Both the position numbers and the translations under genes were made by a program. Under the pieces are notes generated by a model. That model saw only the letters and a list, made by a program, of their open reading frames with translations. It was not told where the DNA came from and searched no databases. Shown here piece by piece: positions 11,324-23,011 of a stretch of 64,000 bases of DNA (its first letter is position 1; each line of letters opens with the position of its first letter). The stretch is from positions 683,475-747,474 of the forward strand of contig KV748250.1 in the NCBI GenBank assembly GCA_001692895.1, read 5' to 3'. Source of the stretch: Cenococcum geophilum 1.58. Lineage: Eukaryota; Ascomycota; Dothideomycetes; Gloniales; Gloniaceae.

Positions 11324-14300
11324 TTTAGAACGTATTTTATATTTAGTATACTTATTTTTATATATAAGCCTTTATTACCTCTAGGTGAATTCTTTTTTCC
11401 ATATTCTCTAGCTCCCTTACCTCTAATTTAATCTCTATTTTACGAAGTTTAAGTCTTTAGCGTCTTTCCTAAATATCCTAGTTATTGCTTAAGGCCTAAC
11501 GCTTTAGTGACTGCGAGAGACTAGTGCTAATACGTCTAAAACGTATTAGTAACCGGTTATATATATATTAGAATATAAATATACCTTATAATTCCTTAGA
11601 TACTATAGAGGATAACCTAGAACACAATATAGATCTAGATCTTAGCCCCCTTAAACGTTAAGCAGAACTAGCTTATAACCTTACTACACCTAATAATAAT
11701 GCACAAAATAAAATATTATCCCCGCTATTATTAGTAGCGGCCTACTCCAATTCCTCTTAAAGTTATTAATGTTTTTATTCTAAACGTATTAGGAACTAGT
11801 TTAGAAGAGGTTCACAACAAATATATACTCTCTCTGCCTATGTAGTTTGCATATCGGGCCGACATTAATATATTTCTTTATATATATTATATTCCAAACA
11901 AATTCTAGTAAAATACTAATTAACGTCCTATTAATCTAGTTTTTATACGCTAAATATAATATAAGTATATTATAAACAGGTTAAAAACGTATTAATACCT
12001 TATAATAGTAGAAAGCAGAAACTACTATATACTAAATACATATAATTTATTTACTATTTATTCTACTATATTTATATAGTATCTTAATCTATTAAATAGC
12101 TCGTAATTAATTAGAGAGCAGTGCTTATTTAACCCTAAGGCGATAACTAGGTATCTCTTATATTTACCTAGTTAGCAACTAATTAAGATTTATATACTAT
12201 ACTATTAATACCTTCTAAACGTATTACAAATAGGTTTAAAATAGCTTACCAATTAGTAACTTATAGAGTTCTCTACATTCTACCTGGCTCTTATATATAA
12301 GAAGAGCTTTTATCTATTTATATACAGAGTAGGCCGTTTTGTAATTACCCGCAGCTCTTAAGATGCTTTATAGGAAGTATACTTAGTAGAAAACTAGTGT
12401 TTTTCTAAGATGCTATATCTAATTACGCCTCTAAGGATTAATATGCAATAGATATCGCCTAAACCCTTTTATAATACATTAGGAAGGCATTCTAATTGCG
12501 TTCTAGGTATCCTACTAGCTATTTACTTACTATCTATATTAGATATAACAGCTTTAAAGCCTTCCTTATTACTATAAATATATTTCTAATAAATCTACTT
12601 TTAAAGATATTTAGAAAGTAATTAAAAGACTTACTTAAAGCGTAACTGGCAAGTACGCCTTATTTATATATTAGTAATAATATATATAAGCGTAAAAACT
12701 ATTAGAATATATTAGTATCACATTCCAAATAGGTTTATATTATATAATAATACTTTTACTATACTTTTTAAGCTAAATAGCAAATATAATCTTATTTATA
12801 TTTCTTTTAATAATATATTTAAAAGATATATTAACTTTAAATATGGTTTAGGCTAAGAAGATCTTAGCTTACTCTTATAGAAAGCAGATTATTATAACTC
12901 CGTTTTAATTATTATAGATCTATTAGATATAAGTCTATAATATATTAGTAAGCCTATTAGAACGTGTTTGTAATATATTTATAGACTATTTTAGGATTTT
13001 AATGCTTTTAATTAAACTTATATACTATCCCTACTAGTCCTTTTCCTTCTAGGTATAGAGTAAGCTTCTCTTTTTAAATTAATCTAGTAATATAATCTAT
13101 ACTAAAGAAGCCTTCCTATACTCTATACAAAACTATTTAAGGGTAGGACTTTAAAGAAACTTTCCTATAAAGACTTTAGGTATTTATCTGTAATTAGTTT
13201 AGAACATATTTACTAAGAGTAAGATCTAGATTATGTATTTAATAAACTAACTTAATCACCTTATTTAGTATCTCTAGAGGCGGCTTATTTAGGGGGGGGG
13301 GTATATAACTATATACCCTATATAAGGTAAAATGAATATAAGGAGTCTCTTCTAAGTTATCTAGAATAAAAATATAAAAAGTAACCTTGTAGTCCTAATA
13401 GATAGTTGCCCTAGTTCCTAGGGGTAGTTAATTCCTAGGAATACGTTATAGATATATTATAAACGTAATTAGAACGCGTTCTAAGCAGGTTATATTTTTC
13501 TTACTATAGTCTACCCTCCTATATAGATTTAATTTAATAACTTCGTATTACTCTATTACTTTAGCACCTATATTACCTAGTTAAATAAGAGATATTAAAT
13601 ACGTAGTATTATATTTCTTATTCGCTAGTAATACTTTTTAGAAGTGCTCTAAATATATCTCTATAGTAGCCTATATATAGGTAAGAAATAAGTGCTAAAT
13701 ATTAGTAATATCCTAATTTAATTAGTTCTAAATATATTTAGGTAAGGTAATTATATATAGAGTATCTTTATTACTTAATTATTAGTATATAAGCCTCTAT
13801 TTAAGAGCTATATATATTTCTAGCTTAAAATTATCTTTAGGCTACTAAAAATAAGCTTATATATATTAACTTAAGTACTAAATAGATTTAGAATTAGTTC
13901 CGTACCTATTTATATTATATTTACAAATATCTAGGTTGCTTCTATCTAGGGTTACCCACTCTCTCTATATTAGACCCCATATCTCTTTAGAAACTATAGT
14001 ATATCTTAAAGATTATAATATATTCTAAAGATATTCGCACTGTTTTACTTCTAAATAACGCATTTTATATTTTTTACCTCTTATATTTAAGAGATCGGAC
14101 ATTATAGGCTTAAGAGTATATGTTTCTATATTAGATCTAAACGCGTTATAAACTAGTTATAAATATAGTTAGGGTATAATTTAGATTTTTATTAACTAAC
14201 CTATATAGCTTTTTATATATCTATGCCTTATAAGTTAATATAGTAAGTATAACCTTTATTTAGCGTCTATAGGTACTTTAGAAGGCTTAAATAATCCTTA

Positions 14301-14610
14301 ATTATAAGTATAGTAAGAGGATTAGTAGATACCTTAGTAAAAAATATAATATATAGGGAACTTTAGACTAAATACATTTAGAACTAAACTAGAACATATT
14401 TATAATATATTAAAAACTTACCTTAATCTAATCTTATAGCTATATTTAACTCTCTTCTAGTATATAATCTTCTAACCTAAGGATACTATCTTTTAGATTA
14501 ATTTTAAACTTATTTTTATTATTACTAAAGAAATCTAGTAGCTAGTAATTATTAGATAGATCTATTTAAATTAAAATATATTCTAAATATATTATAAATA
14601 CGTTATAACT
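11324..14610. repeat. RIP-altered region with a recurring palindromic motif
   Basis: No protein domain was recognised in this 3.3 kb. A degenerate motif, roughly TTCTAAACGCGTTATAAAC followed by AGGTT or TAGTT, recurs near 11324, 11535, 11778, 11971 (halves swapped), 12213, 12490, 12711, 12956, 13198, 13469, 13726, 13885, 14134, 14371 and 14573. Spacing is about 160-275 bp. The best copy contains the perfect 16-bp palindrome TTAGAACGCGTTCTAA (13469-13484). Sequence between copies does not align obviously by eye. It could be an old tandem repeat beyond recognition, a decayed gene with repeated units, or binding sites in a dead element. Confidence 0.5.
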
Positions 14611-14649
14611 AGTTACTTATAATAGCTAGTTCTGTTTTAGAGCTAGGAG

Positions 14650-15570
14650 GTAAGTTATATAGTAGGGTGAGCGGTTTAGGCTTGGTTAACTATGTAATCT
14701 TATATTTTTAGCTAAGGCTGCCCCATATAGGGATTGTGCATTAGCGCTTATAGTAGACCCACCCTTTAGCGTGGTAAGACCGACCTGCATCTATGTCGAT
14801 AAACGCTGTTACTTAAGGATAGATTGGCCCTTGCCCAGGATAGAGGAGATGCGGCACTGTCTTGTTAGACAGAGATAGTTTACCCGCATCGACCTTAAGG
14901 ACACCTTCTACCGCATTCTGGTACCAACATAGTACCGCCCGTGGACCGCGTTCCATATACACTGAGGTTGTTTCCAGTTCACTCGCATGCCGCTCTACCG
15001 CGTACCAACGGTTCATTTAGTGGGTCCTTCGTCCCGTAGCTGCTTGGCTAATTACCTACGTAAATGACGCACTAGGACTAAACTGACACAGGGTCCGGAG
15101 AACCCTTAGATAACTCGCAGTACACAACGTGGACATTAATTACGATAAGTCCGAGTTCTCTGTTCGACGAACCAAGTTTTATAGATTCCTTATCGGCGAG
15201 GGAAGATCGGGGTGGCCTTACTAACGGAAGACTGGCCGAGGCCTATAACGATCCCTGAGTGGCGGAGCGCGCTAGGCTATGTGGTTCGCCGATACGCTAA
15301 GCTGACAAATAGGCTATATCCGGCCAAGGAAAATCCACCAATGGCAAAACGCCACGAATAGTTGCGGATTCGTTCTCATGCACAGCGAACTTCTTATATT
15401 GGTACTTGGACGCGTTATTAAGGACGTGTACTTCTAACACTACTAAGCGGTTAGAGATCTATTTTAGACTTAGCGATTATTAAGTAAACGCACCGATTGA
15501 GGTAGCAATTATGTACTGACGGCTTAGCTATTAGGGGAGTGCAGGCGAATTAAGCATTACTTGCCGCCCC
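14650..15570. other. Host-like island of balanced composition, no gene recognised
   Basis: Composition changes sharply to balanced GC with normal CpA/TpG, so this stretch escaped RIP and is probably single-copy host DNA. Only short open frames exist. The longest on the minus strand (14813-15016, 67 codons) shows no domain I know and may be chance. The island stops where the AT-rich hAT remnant begins and seems to resume at about 17890. This suggests that the hAT inserted into one continuous host segment. Confidence 0.55.
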
Positions 15571-15579
15571 CTATTATAA

Positions 15580-17885
15580 TATATAATTATATAATAAGGG
15601 ATATAGAATGCTTAAAGGTATAAGTTTATACTTATATATATACACTTATATATATATATAATATATATATATTTTAAAAGCTTATACTATAAATTATATA
15701 GGCTATATACTTAATAAATAGTGTAATAAAGAGTCTTTTATTTAAATAGCTTACCTATAGTATATTACTTACTATAAGTAGAATATCTATTTATAACGCT
15801 ATTTATTATAGTCTTTTTTAAGTAGTATACTTATCTCTATTATAAGCCTTAGTAAACTGTTTTTAATTAAATTATTTACTAAATAGTAGGCTCTATAGCT
15901 AATCTTTACTAAAAGGAGGTTGCTGTCTATAAACTCCTTAGTAAAACCAGCTTAAAAGTTATCTATATTTGCTGCTAAAAGATATAGCATTTAAATAATT
16001 ATTAAAAGTTATCGCTTATCTAAAAAGTGCCAAGAACTATATTAATACCTATATACTAAATATTAACTACATTTATTAAAGACTCTAAAAGTATATTAAA
16101 GCCTAATTATAAGTAACTATATAAGAGAACTTAGTATAATATTATTAAAATAGCAGAGATAGCTATATTTAAGAATCTTTTTATTAAGTTCTTTTTAGTA
16201 CTAAAATCACTTTAAGCTTAATAAATAGCCTTTTAATATTTTAATTAGTTACTAATTAATTTAAATTAAGAATAAACTATTTTTTAAATTCTTTTACTAA
16301 ATTTAACCTGTTTATAAGCCTTTCTTTTACTAGTAGCTAGCTAAATCTCTTTTTAACTAACTATATAAAAAGCTTAAAACTATAATAAAGGATTTAATTA
16401 CTTAATATTTAGGTAAGCTTATACTAGTATCTAATAGCTAATTAAACCCTTAAGGTAAAAGTATTATTAACTATCTATTAATTGCTTAATTAGAGGCTAT
16501 ATTTCTAATAGAAACGGATTGCTATACTAGTTAATATATTATAGATAGCTTAAATAACATAATTAAGGCTATTAGTTTTAAGGATATTAATTTTAAAAAT
16601 ATTATTACTATAACTTCTAATAATACTAATAATATAAAGCAGTCTTATATAGGAGTATAAAGAGAGCACTTTAAAATTCTCTACCTTAGCTGCAGCTCTT
16701 ATAAAATAAACTTTTTAGTTAAGGATATTATAAAGGTATTAAAGCTTTATTAACACTTTAAAGTCATTAAAAGTATTAATTAATATTAGAAGAATTTAGC
16801 TATATTCAATGGCTTACTTAAAGCTACTGCTAGAGAAATTAATTAAAAGTTTATTACTTTATAACTGCTAAGTAAAATAAAATAGTAAGGTAAATTATAT
16901 ACTATTTAATTAAATATTAATAATATTAAAGCAATATAATAAGCTATTTTTAATTTATAAGCTTACTTAAATAATAAGCTAAATATAGATATAATAGGCA
17001 AGATAAGGATTATAATCTTTAATAAGCAATATTAGGCTAAAATAAAAGAATTAATGGCTCTATAAATACCTTTTTTTAAGTAATAATATTATTTAAAATT
17101 AATAAGCTAAAGCTTTTATACTGATATATATACTATACCTTCTTATTAAATACATTATTTACCTACTTAAAGGCGCTCTAACTTATTAGGTAATGCTTTA
17201 AGAAACTCTATTACTCTCTTATAATAATTACTTACTTCTATAATCCTATTACCTATAATAAGAGGCCTATTAATATTATTAATAGGTAAATAAAAGATAT
17301 TAGAGATTAGCTATTAGAGCACTATAAAAATAATAAAAAGAAGACTACTATAGTATATACTAAGCTTTTTAAATTATAAGCTAAATTAGATATTTTTAGT
17401 AAGCCTTTTAATTGGGTAGCTATAAAGAAAATAGACTTAGTTCTATAGTAAAAGAGTCTCTTTTTATCCCATATTAAGCCTATTTAATTAGTAAAGATAG
17501 GGCTTTTAGTCTTACTTACTATAGGTGCTATTAAAAGAAACTAGTTAGCCTTTAGTTATATTTATAATAGGAATAAGAATTCTCTATTAAATAATTAAGT
17601 AAATAAACTAGTATATATATACTAGAATATACAAATACAAGAGAGCATTAGAGATAAAAGAAATACCTAGTTTAATAATAAAGAAGATATGGATAAAGAA
17701 AAGGATAAAAATCTTATAGAGGCTCTTTTTAAGCTAAATATATATAGATTTAGTAATAGTAAAGACGACGACTAGAAGGACATTAAGGATTATAATATAT
17801 AATATATTATATAAGCTTACACTTATATAGTGTATTATATAGTATAATACACCGTATATACGTATAATATTCTACTTATATAGTA
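15580..17885 (+). mobile_element. Decayed hAT-superfamily DNA transposon (hAT1)
   Basis: An AT-rich block between two host-like islands encodes a hAT transposase remnant on the plus strand. Both flanks are TATA-rich (about 15640-15690 and 17800-17880). I could not fix terminal inverted repeats or an 8-bp target duplication there, so ends are approximate. Its altered composition against unaltered flanks is the main evidence that it is an insertion. Confidence 0.75.
15960..17810 (+). pseudogene. hAT transposase remnant (hAT1)
   Basis: Read over stops, two conserved hAT blocks can be seen. Near 16600-16740 is a DUF659-like segment. It has an Asn-rich version of the catalytic Asp-Asn-rich motif, then a Cys about 20 residues on, then INFLVKDIIK (intact relatives have C..H.INLL.KDI). 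Near 17530-17640 is the C-terminal dimerisation block: KRNQLAFSYI, then RNKNSL, then VNKLVYIY, matching the ERNWSAF-type signature followed by KLVY. An acidic tail ends at about 17810. Numerous stops and frameshifts make it non-functional. A BED-type zinc finger expected at the N terminus was not identified with certainty. Confidence 0.78.
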
Positions 17886-18194
17886 TATTTACACCCCTAG
17901 GAATGCCGAGGTTATAAGTTTGTGGTCCACTTTTTGAGCGTATTAATTAGCCACGTTTCTTGCAAGCGAGGCCGCGGAGATTAGATGTTCCCCTACGATG
18001 CTCAAATTACCTGACGTCGATCATCTTCTTCGACGAGTTTGATTTTATTCCTGCTGTTCTTCTTTAAGTCGGCCTCCTCATACTTAGACGCTTCTGTATT
18101 ACTTTTGCTATGCAGATTTTTTAAAACCCTGTTTTACTAAGCTAGCATTAAACAGTTCTGAGGCCAATCTAGGCCTTTCTTATATTTTCACATC
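17886..18194 (+). promoter_or_regulatory. Upstream region of the MFS transporter gene
   Basis: About 300 bp of balanced-composition DNA separate the hAT remnant from the transporter start codon. A pyrimidine-rich stretch (about 18020-18075) of the sort common upstream of fungal genes is present. No convincing TATA box or factor-binding site was identified. Core promoter function is inferred from position only. Much of the original upstream region may have been displaced by the hAT insertion. Confidence 0.4.
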
Positions 18195-19762
18195 ATGCAG
18201 GAACCTCAGTCTTCTACCGGTACTGTGGCTCAGCCTCTTAGTGAGAAGACTACACATCACGAAGTCCACTCTACTGAAGATTCTACGCCATGTAGGTAAG
18301 TCTTTCTATTCAACCAGCTAACACTCGTTAGCTACCGTAGTTGACTTAGAAGACAGAACTAAAGATAATTATTTAGTCGTACAGGGCAACCAGAACACCG
18401 TGCCACTACAGTCCCCTCCAAACACCCAGGCTTCTCATTCGCCTACTTCTCCAAATGGTGGCGCGCTAGCTTGGCTGCAGGTTGCAGCCTCCTTTTGTAT
18501 TTTCTTGAACACCTGGTGAGTTGGGCTCTTCGAGCTATACAAATAGCAAGTTTTTGGCTAAATGAAGACTTAGGGGCATTGTTAACATGTACGGTGTATT
18601 CCAGACATACTATACCTATAATATTGCAGAAACGTCAACCAATTCGGCTATATCATGGATAGGATCTATTCAAGTGTTTCTGCTCTGTTTTATCGGCACG
18701 GTTATTGGACCAATCTACGACGCTGGCCATCTTCATTTACTATTGGTGTCAGGTACTTTTTTGACCCTGTTAGGGGTTTTCATGACAAGCCTTTGCAAAA
18801 ACTACTGGCAGCTATTCTTGGCTCAAGGCGTGGTCACTGGATCTGGGTTTGGATGTCTGTTCCTTCCTGGAGTCACTATCGTATCCCAGTATTTCAGCAC
18901 CAAGAAAGCATTTGCAACGGGCATTGCATCTCTCGGTAGCAGTATTGGTTAGTAGCAAACAGCTCGAGTCCCTTACTATCAATTGCGCTAACTTGACTTA
19001 GGCGGGGTTGTTTATCCGATTGTTTGGACCCAACTTCAGCCCAAGGTTGGATTTGGCTGGGCCACTCGAGTCATCGGTTTCATAATTTTGGCAACGCTTA
19101 TACTCCCTCTTGTTGTCATGCGTCCGCTCCAGTATCCTAAAACTCGCAGATCTCTCCTAGATATCGACTCCCTGAAAGACGTACCCTATATCTTTTTCGG
19201 GTCCGGAATACTTTTCGGCTACATGGGCATCTACGTCGTCTTCTTTTATATCCAACTCTATGCCATGGACAGGGCCGGCATGAGCTCTTACTTGGCATTT
19301 TACCTACCGGCACTTATAAACGCCGGCTCGTCCTTGGGCCGAATATTACCCAACTTTGCGGCTGACTACGTCGGGACGTTGAATATGCAGATGATATTCG
19401 CATTCGCCTCTGCGGTTCTAAGCCTATCACTTATAGCCATTAGAAATGTGCAAGGCATTCTTGCTTTCTGCGTTTTGTACGGGTTTTTCACCGGCACTTT
19501 TGTCAGTCTGCCGGCTCCAACCGTTGCGAGCTTGTCAACAAATATGGCATCACTAGGGGGTAGAATGAGCATGGCTTTTATAACTGCTGGAGTTGGATCA
19601 CTAATAGGGAGCCCTATTGCAGGAGCTATTTTATCGACGAATGGTGGAAACAACTGGAATATGCTCCAAGTATGGTCAGGCGTATTGCTCATTCTTTCAA
19701 CTTTGTCTATGCTTGGCGCGAGAACAGCTAAAGTGGGGGCTAAACTCAATGCAAAAGTTTAG
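18195..19762 (+). CDS. MFS monocarboxylate-type transporter, four exons
   Basis: Predicted 464-residue plasma-membrane transporter of the major facilitator superfamily, monocarboxylate (MCH/MCT-like) group. The substrate cannot be told from sequence; fungal relatives carry monocarboxylates, riboflavin or secondary metabolites. Exons: 18195-18295, 18357-18515, 18574-18947, 19002-19762. Introns of 61, 58 and 54 bp have donors GTAAGT, GTGAGT and GTTAGT and AG acceptors, with CTAAC branch sites in introns 1 and 3. All joins keep frame. Residues 1-65 are a hydrophilic cytosolic tail. The first helix starts near WLQVAAS (73-79), then NTWGIVNMYGVFQTYY, as in the family. About 12 helices fit; length is normal for fungal MCTs. 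No stops or RIP damage, unlike all neighbouring elements. The start is the only ATG upstream of exon 2 that reads into it. Function of the family is certain, substrate unknown. Confidence 0.9.
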
Positions 19763-20791
19763 GGTATACTCGGAGGATTTTCACGTTGGGCTGAAGACTT
19801 CATTCCTTATTGGATTAACTATGCATCATACGTTTCCTGGAAATGTTTGTATTAACTAAAACAAGATAATTGTAATACTAGTCCATGGAATATGACTGGA
19901 TTTACCATTCAGGATAATCGGTTCGTGTTAGCGCTCATCGAGACGCCTGCGGACTTCTATCTCCCTGATCTTAACTATTCATAGAGATTGCTATAGCCGG
20001 GGAGCGTCCGACGGTATTTGAGTACCAACATCCGGCGCCACGGACTTCGGGTGAGGTAGAGAGCGTTTGCTCGTGCTACGGTCCTTATGAGCGAGAGCGT
20101 CGGATCTAGTGCGTTGCATGGGACTCATTGGAATTGAACTCGGTTTAATCTTGACTAGTATTGAAAAGGAGATCTGGAGCGGATCTTGAGGCCGTAGCTT
20201 ATGTAGAATAGCCGGAATTTCTGCGGCAGTAGCAGGTACGATGACAGAGGCATCGAATAAGTAGACTATTTGCGAAAGCGGCTCTGTGTAGCTGGTCTTT
20301 TCGTGTCTCTTTTGCTTTCGCCGCTCATCTCTTCTGATAGCTTCTGAGGTTGCTGGATTGGATCCGCGTTTCGCGTCTTGACATGTAGCACCCATGTTCT
20401 CATATAGGAGCTCTGGCTCGCTTCGTGTTACGACGTTCGAAGTTGCAGCATTCGAGCTCCCTCTCTCAATTGCGGATCAGATTTACGTGAGCGTACCGCT
20501 TCACCATAGAGACCACGCACCGTATTGGTATTGGGTAGAGTCTCTTGATGAGTCGAGGCTCCACTTGAGGCGGCTACACGTGTCTTACCTGAACCTCTAC
20601 CTTTTAAGCGCTTGTATCGAGATCGTATTTCGGATCCCAAGCGGGTAAGGACGTCGTGAATTCGGGTTCGCCTATCGCAAGAACGCCGTTGCGAGAGCTG
20701 CGGAGCGTTTGGTATAGGTCCTTTCGTCATAGGCGTTGACATTGCGAGATTGCGACGGAGCTTCCCATGTTAGTTCCTACGAAGCCATAGA
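19763..20791. other. Host DNA downstream of the transporter, unidentified minus-strand frames
   Basis: About 1 kb of near-normal composition. The first 150 bp contain AT-rich sequence suitable for the transporter 3' UTR. The minus strand holds two open frames, 20742-20428 (104 codons, Arg/Ser-rich) and 20395-19991 (134 codons, with a basic stretch RRDERRKQKRHEK). They might be exons of one decayed or spliced gene reading leftward, but I recognise no domain and see no clear splice pair. Copia I interrupts the DNA at 20792 and it resumes at 36361, so a gene here would be split by the insertion. Confidence 0.4.
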
Positions 20792-20971
20792 TGTTGGAAA
20801 ACAAGCCCACAACGATATCACGTGATGAGACTTGTAGGAGAAACCTCTTGGCAGGAATCTGACCAATTAGACAACTTCGACCGGCGGTTGAAGTTCCTTA
20901 AAATCTCTTCAACCACCTATATAGAAAATAAGCAATATACAGAGTTTTAGCCCTATAACCTCAGTTTAACA
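20792..20971 (+). repeat. 5' LTR of Copia I
   Basis: 180 bp, TGTTGGAAAA...CAGTTTAACA, matching 36181-36360 end to end with few differences. It contains an ATCACGTGAT palindrome at 20817-20826 that is changed in the 3' copy. Composition is near normal, unlike the internal region. Confidence 0.93.
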
Positions 20972-20990
20972 GGTTATAAGCCCGGGTTTA
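20972..20990 (+). promoter_or_regulatory. Primer-binding site of Copia I
   Basis: Directly after the LTR stands GGTTATAAGCCCGGG. With one RIP-type change this is the complement of the anticodon arm of initiator tRNA-Met (GGGCTCATAACC). Copia elements are known to prime from such an internal half-tRNA segment rather than from the CCA end. Confidence 0.7.
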
Positions 20991-21059
20991 TACCTAATAA
21001 GCTAAATCTAATTGCTTTATTATTATTACGATAATTACTATTATAATATTACTATATGG

Positions 21060-22477
21060 GCGTTAACAAGTTAGTAAACGTTTACCTAACTTATAACGCT
21101 AAAAAAACCTATAATAAGCAGCTACGTAGCTGCTAATAACAGACTCTACGCCAAATATATAAGAGGATCCTACTAAGGACAAGCCTAATATAGTCTGTAA
21201 TTAAGCAGCAGCACTAAAGGCTTAGGAGGACCTCTTATTTAGTAAATAACCTTACTATTATTATTATAGAATAATAGAGTTTTAAAAATAAAGCCTTAAG
21301 ATATCCGTATTAGTAGCGGATTAAAAGAAGCTTATTAGAACTACCTATACCAGCTAAGGAATATATTAAGTCTATAGACTACCTACTATAAACCACTTAT
21401 AATATAAAGCCCCGCTAATATAAGCGATAAACATACTACCTAAGCCTCTATTCGAAAGCTCGTTAAATAGGAAAACTAGCTAATGTTTAGTATTAATATA
21501 CAAAACTACCTCTAATCTAAGAACATTAAGTAGGTCCTTAATAATCCACCATAGCCTCTTCCTATACTTAAGTCAATTAAGGAGAAATAGGCGGACTTGG
21601 GCTTTACTAGCAAACAGCTAAAAATTAAACTAGCTAACCTAGTAAAGGAACGGGAGAAATATAAGGAATAGCTAGCTTATGCAATAGGCTTTATTAATTA
21701 GAGCATTAGTAATATCTATAAGCTATTTATATTAAACGCTAGATAGGTACTTAAGAAATAGAAGGCCTTAAAAGATCATTTTAAGGATCTTAATCCAGCA
21801 GCTATTACTAATATTATAGCTACCCTCTTTACTAAACATATATAAGACTTTAAGAATATAGAGGAGTTTGTCTCCTATATTATATTAAACCTTAATTATC
21901 TTATTAAAATAAACCAACCTATTAACTACAAACTTCTTACCCAAGCGGCCCTTCTATACGAGAAGTCTCTACTATACTAGTAGTATAATTAAACGATAGA
22001 AGGCCTATAAAGAGAAAAATAGCACCAGTTGGGATATGCAAACACCCTAACTATATAAAATTCAATAGAACTACGTACTACGAAGAAGACTACTGGGAGA
22101 GGAGGCCAGATAACGCTCTAAATAAAATTGGTAATAGGATCTGTACAAGGAAGAAACCTAGGATTTAAGCATCTATCTAGCTTAATAAGCACTCTAGTTA
22201 AGCTAAGCTTAACGCAAATCTATAATAAGAGCTTGCAGCAGCGATAGTACAAACTTAACTAAGTAGGTACGACTTTATCTACAATATCGCCGCTACTATC
22301 TACTACTATAAGGACCATAAACTTCTTTTTAATTATATTAATAACAACATCTTATTAGGGACATTTAGTCCCTATAGAGCTTAATTAGTAGGTAAAGGAT
22401 CCGTCTCTATATAAACCACACTATCCAATAAAAGCTATGGAAATACGCTTACTCTATACAACGTTCTTTATATGCTA
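21060..22477 (+). pseudogene. Copia I gag and start of protease region
   Basis: Translated over stops, about 21060-22300 is Gag-like. Then comes a Copia protease/pre-integrase segment with GTFSPYR, GKGSVSI and LTLYNVLYM (about 22350-22477). That motif order is what Copia polyproteins show after the protease active site. The catalytic Asp motif itself was not clearly seen. The frame is cut at 22477 by Gypsy A and resumes at 30479 after the duplicated TGCTA. Stops at Gln/Trp positions show RIP. Confidence 0.75.
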
Positions 22478-22903
22478 TGTAACGGAACCTTATAGCAGGA
22501 ACTACAGTGGGTTCTGTTAATGGGCTAGGTATATAGGAAATGCAAAGACAGTAGTTAACAACGTAATAACAACTGGTGGAGTGGTTGCCCAACAGATTAA
22601 CTCTAATTGTATTCTAAGAATCACTACGAAGAAGGAACTATCTAGGTAGGGACTAAGGGTCCTTAAATACACAACCGTACTCCTAAGAAAGTCGTTGCTC
22701 TATCTGCTCTGTCTGCTCTATTCGCTCTGCGATAGATCTTATAAATCATACAGATTATATAGATCACATCACGTAACTCTACTTACTATTCCTCGTTACA
22801 TAGTTCTACGGGTTCCATCCTAAACCGTACTTATATTAACTAACTAGATTCGTCCAACTCCTCTCCAAGTAGTTATAATATCGTACTTAAAGCGTTTGTA
22901 ACA
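22478..22903 (-). repeat. 3' LTR of Gypsy A
   Basis: 426 bp, TGTAACGGAACC...GTTTGTAACA. Same length as 30053-30478 and aligned without gaps by eye. The related element B carries a 418-bp diverged version at 40807-41224. Confidence 0.95.
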
Positions 22904-23011
22904 CCATCTCCCTCCTCTCTATCTTCGTCCTTAAAGATACCTAGCATCTCCAGGTCGTCTACTAGAGGTATAATGTCCGTCTAATCAATTTGGCTGACAT
23001 TATTACTTATA

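Noticed and set aside
14813..15016. 67-codon minus-strand frame as a gene
   Set aside because: No domain, no neighbouring exon pattern, and a length expected by chance in a GC-balanced block.
15580..17885. Target duplication CCCCTA at hAT1 ends
   Set aside because: Only six of eight bases agree and the mismatches are not RIP-type; ends left approximate.
19366..19749. 127-codon minus-strand frame
   Set aside because: Fully antisense to exon 4 of the transporter; a shadow of its codon use.
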